Shown here piece after piece: positions 1 through 5,111 of a DNA stretch of 5,111 nucleotides (its first letter is position 1; each line of letters begins with the position of its first letter). This DNA comes from Gammaproteobacteria bacterium (GTDB lineage Bacteria > Pseudomonadota > Gammaproteobacteria > Steroidobacterales > Steroidobacteraceae). The stretch is taken from positions 1-5,111 of the forward strand of contig VBNP01000184.1 in assembly GCA_005877965.1 (NCBI GenBank), written 5' to 3'. Position numbers and translations under genes: made by a program. Below the pieces are notes generated by a model, which was not told the origin of the DNA, did not search any database, and saw only the letters and a program-made list of their open reading frames with translations.

Positions 1-736
1 GCAGCGCATCCGCACCATGCTCGGTGCGCGCGACCGCCAGCACCCACGGGCCGATGATGAGCCCCTGCAGCACAAGTCCCGCGTACAGCTCCCAGCGGCG
101 CAGTTCCGACCAGCGCCGCTCCCACACGATGAGGGCGGCGAGCGCCAGTGCCGGCACCAGCCATCCGGGCGCGCTCTTGGCCATGAATCCGATCGCCGCG
201 CCGAAGTGCATCAGGGTATAGCCCGCCGCTTTGCGGCGGCCGGCGGGCGCGCTGTAGCCGCGCCAGGCGCCCAGCAGTGCGAGAGCGCTGCCGGCCAGCA
301 GGCAGGCGTCGGGCGCGAGCCAGGTGCTCACGCGAAACGCCGTCAGTGCGCTCGCGGCGATGAGCGCCGCCAGCAGCGCGGAGGCGGCATCGGGCTGCAT
401 CGCCAGCGCCAGCGCGCCCACCGCCAGCGCGGTGATCGCCGCGTACAGCAGGTTGGGGACGCGGGCACCGGCCGCGGAATCACCGAACAGGGAAATGGCA
501 GCCGCCGACATCCAGTAGGACAACGGCGGCTTCTCCAGGAACGGCGTGCCGGCGAGCCGCGGCAGCGTGCGGTCGCCCTGCTGGCTCATGCGCCAGGCGA
601 TGTCGGCCTCGCGCGGCTCATCGGGAGTCCACAAGCCGCGGCCAAACATGCCCGACAGCCACAGCGGCGCCAGCGCCAGCACGATGAGCACAGCCAACGA
701 GCGCGCGGACGGCGCTGGACGCGGCGGAGAAATCAA
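1..736 (-). CDS. ArnT/PMT-like membrane glycosyltransferase, N-terminal part (runs off left edge)
   Basis: I translated the reverse strand from a TTG at 736. It stays open for 245 codons to the window edge, so the C-terminal half is missing. Family knowledge: ArnT/GT83 and related GT39-type enzymes move a sugar from a polyprenyl phosphate donor onto an acceptor (lipid A in ArnT) at the periplasmic face of the inner membrane. Seen: a first membrane helix around residues 14-31, then the first periplasmic loop with WTPDEPREAD (36-45), where D39/E40 match the family's catalytic acid region. FLEKPPLSYW (66-75) is the hallmark EKPP motif. A second acidic residue, D143 in APDACLL, sits before further helices, and there is an MAKSAPGWLVP segment (185-195). 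Start choice: an in-frame TGA lies at 748-746, and GAGG at 747-744 is 7 bases before the TTG. CTG at 739 is possible but less likely. It is the last of four same-strand genes, 53 bases after its neighbour. Family is confident. The acceptor and sugar are not, so no symbol is given. Confidence 0.88.
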   Translation of the reverse strand, partial: MISPPRPAPSARSLAVLIVLALAPLWLSGMFGRGLWTPDEPREADIAWRMSQQGDRTLPRLAGTPFLEKPPLSYWMSAAAISLFGDSAAGARVPNLLYAAITALAVGALALAMQPDAASALLAALIAASALTAFRVSTWLAPDACLLAGSALALLGAWRGYSAPAGRRKAAGYTLMHFGAAIGFMAKSAPGWLVPALALAALIVWERRWSELRRWELYAGLVLQGLIIGPWVLAVARTEHGADAL

Positions 737-740
737 CAGC

Positions 741-747
741 CCACCTC
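741..747 (-). promoter_or_regulatory. Ribosome binding site deciding the TTG start of the ArnT-like gene
   Basis: The minus strand reads GAGGTGG just upstream of TTG at 736, with 7 bases between GAGG and the start codon. No ATG or GTG lies between the upstream in-frame stop (748-746) and this TTG, and the first membrane helix begins soon after, so this site supports the unusual start. Confidence 0.6.
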
Positions 748-748
748 A

Positions 749-760
749 AGGGTCGACCCT
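749..760. repeat. 12-base perfect palindrome AGGGTCGACCCT before the ArnT-like gene
   Basis: A perfect inverted repeat lies in the 53-base gap between the membrane-protein gene and the ArnT-like gene, one base upstream of the Shine-Dalgarno sequence of the latter. As RNA it would make only a 4-bp stem with a TCGA loop and there is no U-tract, so it is not a convincing terminator. It could be a small operator or chance in GC-rich DNA. Confidence 0.3.
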
Positions 761-789
761 CGCAAGCGGGCAATTATGCGTACGGCGGG

Positions 790-1548
790 CTAAAGAGAGT
801 AGCGCACGATCATGCGCACGAGCCGGGCGTGATCGGCGGACCAGTGCGTGAATCCCTGGCAGACCTGTTGCGTGCCGGCCTCTGGCGGGCTTTGCGAATA
901 TTTTTCTGCGAACCGCGCCTGCCCTGATTCCTGTCCGGGTATGAATCGGTTGGCGCTCCAGGGCGCATCGGTATCCGCGAGCCGGCTGAAGAGCTCGACC
1001 TCCGTGACTTTGGCGTTGCCCGGGATGGTGGCGCACAGCGTCACGGGGCTCGCCTCGGCTTCGGTGCAGGCGCGCACGGCCGGCGTGGCCGCTACCGCCG
1101 ACACTCCCAGCGGTGAGCTGGTGCCGGGCGCGCTGACCACCAGTGCCGGCCGGCACGCGGCCAGCGTGGCCGTGACGACCACCCCGTCGGCGCCGATCTG
1201 GCGCAGTACCCCGGCCTCGATCTCGGCGCGTGCCCCGGCGCGGGTGAGCTCGAGCTGGCTGGCGGTGCGGCTGATCTCCGCGACGCGCGCCTGCAGCTCC
1301 CGTTGCAGCGTGTTCTGCGCCAGGCGTTCGCCTGAGGTGAGCCACTGCGAGAGCGCGAAGCCCGCAATGGCCGCTCCGCCCACCACGACGAGCAGGATGA
1401 TCAGCTGGATCCGGCCCTTACGGCGGGTGGCCGACTGGCCGCGCGCCGCCTCCCTGAGCAGGGCGGATCGCAGCTGCAGCAGCGACGCCGACAGCGTCGC
1501 GGTGCCCGCGATGATGGCGGCAAGCACGGAATCGGGCATCGTCAACAC
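790..1548 (-). CDS. Hypothetical membrane protein with coiled-coil-like stretch and cysteine-containing C-terminal domain
   Basis: This 252-residue protein is not one I recognise. Residues 8-26 are a moderately hydrophobic segment. A basic loop (32-46, ending TRRKGR) follows, then a strong membrane helix at 47-66. By the positive-inside rule the loop is cytoplasmic and the C-terminal ~180 residues are periplasmic. Residues 74-117 are rich in E, Q, R, A and L with helical, coiled-coil-like periodicity. The remainder (about 120-252) is a predicted small globular domain with cysteines at 132, 161, 172 and 230, an even number compatible with disulfides outside the cytoplasm. No catalytic motif is visible. 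The GTG at 1548 was chosen because GAGGT ends 6 bases upstream; an in-frame TGA sits at 1560-1558, and ATG at 1539 is too far from that site. The stop is TAG at 792-790. It lies 101 bases after glpD and 53 before the ArnT-like gene, so an envelope role is a guess from context only. Confidence 0.8.
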   Translation of the reverse strand: MLTMPDSVLAAIIAGTATLSASLLQLRSALLREAARGQSATRRKGRIQLIILLVVVGGAAIAGFALSQWLTSGERLAQNTLQRELQARVAEISRTASQLELTRAGARAEIEAGVLRQIGADGVVVTATLAACRPALVVSAPGTSSPLGVSAVAATPAVRACTEAEASPVTLCATIPGNAKVTEVELFSRLADTDAPWSANRFIPGQESGQARFAEKYSQSPPEAGTQQVCQGFTHWSADHARLVRMIVRYSL

Positions 1549-1554
1549 AATGCG

Positions 1555-1559
1555 ACCTC
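1555..1559 (-). promoter_or_regulatory. Ribosome binding site deciding the GTG start of the membrane-protein gene
   Basis: The minus strand reads GAGGT followed by six bases and then GTG at 1548. The alternative ATG three codons downstream (1539) would have a 15-base spacing, which is too long, so the GTG (or the adjacent TTG at 1545) is favoured. Confidence 0.55.
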
Positions 1560-1574
1560 AAAGCTCGGTGCGCC

Positions 1575-1583
1575 ACGCTAGCA
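1575..1583 (-). promoter_or_regulatory. Possible extended -10 promoter for the membrane-protein gene
   Basis: The minus strand reads TGCTAGCGT, an extended -10 (TGn) followed by TAGCGT, which matches TATAAT at three of six bases. A start site near 1568 would leave a leader of about 20 bases containing the GAGGT ribosome binding site. No good -35 is present at the right distance, so this is weak and the gene may simply be read through from glpD. Confidence 0.22.
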
Positions 1584-1614
1584 CGGTGCGTCCCCGAAAA
1601 TCGCGATGCTGGTC

Positions 1615-1629
1615 ACAGGCGCGGCCTGT
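1615..1629. repeat. Small inverted repeat downstream of glpD
   Basis: ACAGGC and GCCTGT form a 6-bp stem around a 3-base loop, about 20 bases after the glpD stop. On the minus transcript the nearest T-run (TTTT at about 1600-1597) is 14 bases beyond the stem, so it does not look like a standard intrinsic terminator. At most it may be a partial attenuating or RNA-stabilising hairpin. Confidence 0.25.
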
Positions 1630-1649
1630 CGCCTCGGCGCGACGCGTGT

Positions 1650-3152
1650 CTAGGCCGCCCCGCCGGCTTCGAGCCAGCGCTCGAGTGGACCCGAATCCCG
1701 ATTCAGCAGATGCAGCCCGAGCTTGGTCCGCCGCCACAGAATGTCCTGCGTGGTGCGCGCGAACTCCTCGCGGCACAGGTATTCGACCTCGCGCTCGTAC
1801 AGATGCGGCAACAGCTCCCTTCCTAAGTCCGCGAGCGTGCTGGCCGTGCCGAGCACGCGCTCGAGGCGGGTGCCGTACGCATGGGCGCAGCGCCGGCGCA
1901 TGCGCGGGGGCAGCCACGGATAGCGTCGCTCGACGGTGCGCAGAAACACCGCGAGGCTGCCTTGCGGCAGGTCACCGCCCGGCAACGTCGCGCCCGCGGT
2001 CCAGGGGCCGGCGCGCGCACCAAGTGCCGCAGCGACACGGTTCACCACGTCTTCCGCCAACCGGCGATAGGTGGTGATCTTGCCCCCGAAGACCGACAGC
2101 AGGGGCGCGGGCTGCGGATCGAGCTCGAGCGCATAGTCGCGCGTGACCCGCATCGGGTCGGTCGCTTCATCGGCGAGCAGCGGCCGCACGCCCGAGTAGC
2201 TCCACACGACATTCACCGGCGCGATCTGCTGCCTGAAATAGCGGTTGGCGAGCGTGCACAGGTAGGCCACCTCCCCGGCATCGATGGCTACCGCCGCCGG
2301 ATCGGCGTGGTAATCCACATCCGTGGTGCCGAGCAGAGTGAAGTCGTGCTCGTAGGGGATCGCGAACACGATGCGCCGGTCCTCGTTCTGGAAGATGTAG
2401 GCGAAGCGATGAGCGAACAGCCGCGGCACCACGATGTGGCTGCCCTTCACGAGGCGCACCTGACGTGCCGCGCGCACCGGCGTGGCCTCGGCGAGGAAGC
2501 GACTCACCCAGGGACCGGTGGCGTTGACCACCACGCGTGCGTTGATGACGCGCGGCTCGCGGCCGCAGCCGAGCGTTGCGCTCCAGCCGGCACCGCGCGG
2601 CGTCAGCCGCTCACAGCGGGTGCGAGTGAGGATGGTGGCGCCGCGCGAGCGCGCATCGAGCGCGTTCAGCACCACGAGTCGCGCATCGTCGGTCTGCGCG
2701 TCGGAGTACACGAAGCCGCGCCGGTACCCCGCCTTGAGCGGCTCGCCGGCGACATGCGTGCGCAGGTCCACGGAGGCGGACCCGGACAGGCGCGCGCGCG
2801 CGGCCAGGTGATCGTAGAGGAACAGCCCGGCCCGGATCATCCACGCCGGGCGCAGGTGCGCGGCGTGCGGCATGATGAAGTGCAGCGGGCGCATGATGTG
2901 CGGCGCCGCGCCGAGCAGCACCTCGCGCTCCCGCAACGCCTTGCGCACCAGTGAGAAGTGAAACTCCTCGAGATAACGCAGGCCGCCGTGGATGAGCTTG
3001 GTGCTGGCGGAGGAGGTGTGTGCCGCCAGATCGTCCTGCTCGCACAGCAGCACTTTCAGGCCGCGTCCGGCCGCGTCGCGGGCTATCCCTGTGCCGTTGA
3101 TCCCCCCACCGACGACCAGCAGGTCGTAGCTTGCCGCCGTCAGGTCGCTCAC
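1650..3152 (-). CDS. glpD: Aerobic glycerol-3-phosphate dehydrogenase (FAD, quinone-linked)
   Basis: This 500-residue flavoprotein is close to the 501 residues I recall for E. coli GlpD and collinear with it. The enzyme oxidises sn-glycerol-3-phosphate to dihydroxyacetone phosphate at the inner face of the cytoplasmic membrane and passes electrons to the quinone pool. Seen: the N-terminal FAD Rossmann motif VVGGGINGTG (13-22) with the ribose-binding acid E38, and the family signature STKLIHGGLRYLE (50-62). NATGPW is at 210-215, KGSHIVVP at 236-243, GTTDVDY at 275-281, YSGVRPL at 319-325, TRDY at 337-340 and FGGKITTYR at 355-363. R59, Y60, H239, R323, R338 and K358 line up with the E. coli substrate-site residues R54, Y55, H233, R317, R332 and K354 (recalled numbering). 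The C-terminal helical domain (about 367-500) is intact. The GTG at 3152 was chosen because it overlaps the upstream stop and gives the usual N-terminus. No glpK, glpF or glpR is in view. Confidence 0.96.
   Translation of the reverse strand: MSDLTAASYDLLVVGGGINGTGIARDAAGRGLKVLLCEQDDLAAHTSSASTKLIHGGLRYLEEFHFSLVRKALREREVLLGAAPHIMRPLHFIMPHAAHLRPAWMIRAGLFLYDHLAARARLSGSASVDLRTHVAGEPLKAGYRRGFVYSDAQTDDARLVVLNALDARSRGATILTRTRCERLTPRGAGWSATLGCGREPRVINARVVVNATGPWVSRFLAEATPVRAARQVRLVKGSHIVVPRLFAHRFAYIFQNEDRRIVFAIPYEHDFTLLGTTDVDYHADPAAVAIDAGEVAYLCTLANRYFRQQIAPVNVVWSYSGVRPLLADEATDPMRVTRDYALELDPQPAPLLSVFGGKITTYRRLAEDVVNRVAAALGARAGPWTAGATLPGGDLPQGSLAVFLRTVERRYPWLPPRMRRRCAHAYGTRLERVLGTASTLADLGRELLPHLYEREVEYLCREEFARTTQDILWRRTKLGLHLLNRDSGPLERWLEAGGAA
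3149..3152 (-). promoter_or_regulatory. GTGA stop/start overlap coupling lpxL to glpD
   Basis: On the minus strand the glpD start GTG (3152-3150) and the lpxL stop TGA (3151-3149) share bases as GTGA. The sequence just upstream has only a weak G-rich Shine-Dalgarno candidate, so glpD translation probably depends largely on ribosomes finishing lpxL. This arrangement also fixes the glpD start. Confidence 0.8.
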
Positions 3153-4072
3153 GCCCGGCGCTGCGCCTGCTGGCCGTAATAGTCCGGGTAGTCCTGGGAG
3201 AGTCCCTTGAAGCGACGGTGAATCCACAGGTACTGCTCGGGGGCGGCGCGCACCTGTGCTTCGATCATTCGGTTGAAACGCTCGGTGTCGGCCACCGCGC
3301 AGTCGCTCGGGAAGTTCTCCAGGGGCGGATGGATGATCGCGCGGTAGCCCTGCGTTCCCGGCAGGCGCTGCAGGAAGTACGGCAACACCGCGGCCCCGGT
3401 TATGCGCGCCAGGCGTGACGTGAGGGTGTTGGTGGCAGCCGGGATGCCGAACATCGGCACCATCTCCGCGCCTTTCTTGCGATAGCTCTGATCGGGGGCA
3501 TACCACACGCACTCGTTGTTCTTCAGCGCCGTGATGAAGGCGCGGATGTCGTCCTTGGGGATCCCCTGGGAGCCATAATTGTTGCGGAAGCGCTTGAGCG
3601 CGTACGCCAGCGCCTCATTGCGGGTCGGCCGGTAGAGAAACCTGACCGGCGCCACGCTGGCGAGCGCGCGGCCCGCCATCTCCATGGGCGTGAAATGCGC
3701 GGTGAGCAGAATGACGCCGCGGCCGCGCGCGACGGCGGCACGCAGATGCTCGGCGCCCTCGAGGTGCACGATCCGCGCAAGCTGCGCCGGTGACATCCAC
3801 CAGGCGAGCGGTATCTCCAGCAGCGCGATCCCGAGGCTCTGGAAGTGCCGATCGAGCAGCTGCTCACGCGCCTGCGGGGACAGTTCGGGAAAGCACAACT
3901 CGAGGTTGCGGCGCGCCGTCCTGACGAATCCGATCGGCAGGCGGCGCAGCACCGCGCCCAGCACCCGTCCGACCGCCACCATCGCCGGGAACGGCAGCAA
4001 CGCCATGACACGTAACAACCCCAGGCCCGCCCAGGTGAGCCAGTATCGGGGCGCGAGCAGCCGCAGTCGCAT
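3149..4072 (-). CDS. lpxL: Lipid A biosynthesis lauroyl (secondary) acyltransferase, LpxL/HtrB type
   Basis: This 307-residue protein is about the length of E. coli LpxL (306). LpxL-family enzymes transfer an acyl chain from acyl-ACP to the hydroxyl of a primary acyl chain on Kdo2-lipid IVA, at the cytoplasmic face of the inner membrane. Seen: an N-terminal hydrophobic anchor at about 12-34, then TARRNLELCFPELS (52-65), the usual family segment. The HX4(D/E) acyltransferase motif is H126-FTPM-E131 within LLTAHFTPMEM. YRPTRN is at 147-152, WYAPDQSY at 190-197, and the C-terminal APEQYLWIHRRFK at 277-289. H126, E131, R163 and D194 fall at a constant offset of six from the E. coli LpxL residues H132, E137, R169 and D200 (recalled). 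The WYAPDQ form fits LpxL/LpxP better than LpxM, but which acyl chain it adds cannot be told. The ATG start has AGGGGG four bases upstream. It is the first gene of the leftward operon and is coupled to glpD. Confidence 0.92.
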   Translation of the reverse strand: MRLRLLAPRYWLTWAGLGLLRVMALLPFPAMVAVGRVLGAVLRRLPIGFVRTARRNLELCFPELSPQAREQLLDRHFQSLGIALLEIPLAWWMSPAQLARIVHLEGAEHLRAAVARGRGVILLTAHFTPMEMAGRALASVAPVRFLYRPTRNEALAYALKRFRNNYGSQGIPKDDIRAFITALKNNECVWYAPDQSYRKKGAEMVPMFGIPAATNTLTSRLARITGAAVLPYFLQRLPGTQGYRAIIHPPLENFPSDCAVADTERFNRMIEAQVRAAPEQYLWIHRRFKGLSQDYPDYYGQQAQRRA

Positions 4073-4076
4073 TGGA

Positions 4077-4082
4077 CCCCCT
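4077..4082 (-). promoter_or_regulatory. Ribosome binding site of the lpxL-type gene
   Basis: The minus strand reads AGGGGG, four bases before the ATG at 4072. The spacing is a little short but the purine run is strong and supports this start. Confidence 0.6.
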
Positions 4083-4111
4083 AAGGTCTGCGCGCAGGCC
4101 TTGTCTCACAA

Positions 4112-4140
4112 AGAATAACGCATTCGCGGCCCGCTGTGAT
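4112..4140 (-). promoter_or_regulatory. Predicted sigma70 promoter for the lpxL-glpD operon
   Basis: On the minus strand a -35 candidate ATCACA (4140-4135) and a -10 candidate TATTCT (4117-4112) are separated by exactly 17 bases, each matching its consensus at four of six positions. Predicted transcription start is near 4105, giving a leader of about 33 bases before the ATG at 4072. It lies in the most AT-rich spot of the divergent intergenic region. Assignment is by eye only. Confidence 0.42.
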
Positions 4141-4143
4141 CCA

Positions 4144-5111
4144 ATGCGCCCGATGAGCAGCGCCGGCACGCGGTACCTCGAAGTGCGCCTCGCGCACCTC
4201 AGTCTGCGCCGCGGCGGGCGCAAGGTCCTGCACGGCATCAGCTGGACCATACGGCCGGGGGAACGCTGGGTGCTGGCCGGCGCCAACGGAGCCGGCAAGA
4301 CGCAACTGTTGAAACTCATCGCCGGCAACGTGTGGCCCGCCCCTGCGGCGCGCGCGACGCGCCACTACCTCCTCGGCCGACAGCTCAGCAGCACGCCCTA
4401 TGGGATCAAGGACCAGATCGCCTATCTCGGGGCGGAGCGACAGGACAAGTATCAGCGTTACGGCTGGAACATGCCGGTCGAGCGCATCGTCGGGACGGGC
4501 CTGTATCGAACCGACATTCCCCTCGATGCGCTGAGCGTGGCCGACCGCCGGAGCATTTGCCGCACGCTCGAGCGTCTCGCGGTGGCGCATCTGGCGCCGC
4601 GTCCGTTGCTGTCGCTGTCGTACGGGGAACGGCGGGTGATTCTGCTGGCGCGCGCGCTGGTATCGCGGCCGCGGCTGTTGTTGCTCGATGAGGTGCTGAA
4701 CGGACTCGATGAGATCAACCGTGGGCGCGTGCTGCGCTGGCTCGCGCGCCAGACGGGCCGCCTGCCGTGGGTACTCGCCACGCATCGCATCGAGGACGTG
4801 CCGCCGAGCGCAACGCACGCGCTGCTGCTCCGCCGTGGACGCATCGCGTACGGCGGGGCGCTGCCGGGCGCGCCGCTCGCCCGGTGGCTGGCAGCGCCAG
4901 CGCGCCGCGAGTCGCCGGCGCTGAGCGCGCGCGCTGCCGCACGCCCCGGCGGGCGCAGCCTCGTGCGGCTGATCAAGGCACGGGTGTACCTGGATGAGCG
5001 CCGCGTGCTCGAAGGGATTTCCCTCACGGTGCGCAGCGGTGAGTTCTGGGTCATCCACGGGCGCAACGGCTCGGGCAAGACGACGCTGTTGCGCACTCTG
5101 TACGGCGATCA
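4144..5111 (+). CDS. ModF-like tandem ABC ATPase, N-terminal 322 codons (runs off right edge)
   Basis: I translated the plus strand from ATG at 4144; it is open to the window edge. Seen, domain 1: Walker A GANGAGKTQ (46-54), an unusual Q-loop region AYLGAERQDKY (93-103) without the normal YxPQ, signature LSYGE (158-162), Walker B LLLLD (178-182) with catalytic E183, D-loop GLD (187-189) and switch H214 in ATHRIED. After a linker of about 50 residues a second domain begins at about 275 and reaches Walker A GRNGSGKTT (306-314) before the edge. No membrane segment is present. Two ATPase domains in one chain, a GEXW segment just before each Walker A (GERW 39-42, GEFW 299-302) and the altered Q-loop resemble ModF/PhrA-type proteins. 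ABC-F proteins (Uup, EttA) and sugar importers are less good fits. No modABC genes are visible, so a role in molybdate handling is unsupported. No clear Shine-Dalgarno precedes 4144 or the in-frame ATG at 4153, so the start is uncertain. Confidence 0.85.
   Translation, partial: MRPMSSAGTRYLEVRLAHLSLRRGGRKVLHGISWTIRPGERWVLAGANGAGKTQLLKLIAGNVWPAPAARATRHYLLGRQLSSTPYGIKDQIAYLGAERQDKYQRYGWNMPVERIVGTGLYRTDIPLDALSVADRRSICRTLERLAVAHLAPRPLLSLSYGERRVILLARALVSRPRLLLLDEVLNGLDEINRGRVLRWLARQTGRLPWVLATHRIEDVPPSATHALLLRRGRIAYGGALPGAPLARWLAAPARRESPALSARAAARPGGRSLVRLIKARVYLDERRVLEGISLTVRSGEFWVIHGRNGSGKTTLLRTLYGD

Noticed and set aside
773..778. CATAAT on the minus strand as a -10 for the ArnT-like gene
   Set aside because: It matches the -10 well, but no acceptable -35 lies 16-18 bases upstream, and the short gap favours read-through from the preceding gene.
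17..793. Plus-strand open frame of 258 codons at the left edge
   Set aside because: It is antisense to the ArnT-like gene, whose reverse-strand frame shows clear family motifs (PDEPREAD, EKPP). The plus-strand product is Q/R/A-rich with no recognisable domain.
848..2077. Long plus-strand open frame (409 codons) opposite the membrane-protein gene and the end of glpD
   Set aside because: Its product is low-complexity, rich in R, A and S, and matches no family; it runs antisense to glpD and to a gene with a good ribosome binding site. Such frames are expected opposite GC-rich genes.
2790..2803. Alternating GC run that could favour Z-DNA
   Set aside because: It lies within glpD codons for an ordinary Ala/Arg stretch and is unremarkable at this GC content.
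1881..2954. Plus-strand open frame of 357 codons opposite glpD
   Set aside because: It lies entirely antisense to a convincingly complete GlpD and has the H/R/A/G-rich composition of a shadow frame.
3153..3512. N-terminal extension of GlpD by 120 residues
   Set aside because: The frame is open upstream of 3152, but it would overlap lpxL out of frame, the extra residues look non-native, and the GTG at 3152 gives the normal GlpD N-terminus and length.
4081..5058. Minus-strand open frame of 325 codons opposite the tandem ATPase
   Set aside because: The plus strand has a full set of ABC motifs in one frame; the minus-strand product is R/A/P/Q-rich with no motif.

Overview
This is a GC-rich, densely coding bacterial chromosome segment. 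The proteins (LpxL-type lipid A acyltransferase, ArnT-like transferase, aerobic GlpD, ModF-like tandem ABC ATPase) indicate a Gram-negative bacterium. The strong GlpD and LpxL resemblance to the E. coli proteins, together with the GC content, suggests a high-GC gammaproteobacterium of a Xanthomonadales/Nevskiales/Steroidobacter type. That placement is inference and was not tested by database search.

Layout: positions 1-4072 carry four genes, all on the minus strand. In transcription order they are an lpxL-type acyltransferase (4072-3149), glpD (3152-1650), an unrecognised two-segment membrane protein (1548-790), and the N-terminal half of an ArnT/PMT-like glycosyltransferase (736-1, running off the left edge). 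lpxL and glpD overlap by four bases (GTGA), so they are almost certainly co-transcribed and translationally coupled. Gaps of 101 and 53 bases separate the next genes, each of which has its own Shine-Dalgarno sequence. A weak extended -10 in the 101-base gap may give the membrane-protein gene some independent expression.

Positions 4073-4143 form a short divergent intergenic region with a plausible sigma70 promoter firing leftward into lpxL. To its right, on the plus strand, begins a ModF-like protein with two ABC ATPase domains. Its first domain is complete and the window ends just after the Walker A motif of the second.

Functionally, lpxL (lipid A secondary acylation) and the ArnT-like enzyme (transfer of a sugar from a polyprenyl phosphate, in ArnT to lipid A) fit an envelope/lipid A theme, with the unknown membrane protein between them. 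GlpD (oxidation of sn-glycerol-3-phosphate to DHAP, feeding electrons to quinone) is a metabolic partner not usually found coupled to lpxL. No mobile element, CRISPR array, tRNA or rRNA was seen. No gap exceeds about 100 bases. I do not see a clearly undescribed system here; the least explained items are the membrane protein at 790-1548 and the lpxL-glpD coupling.
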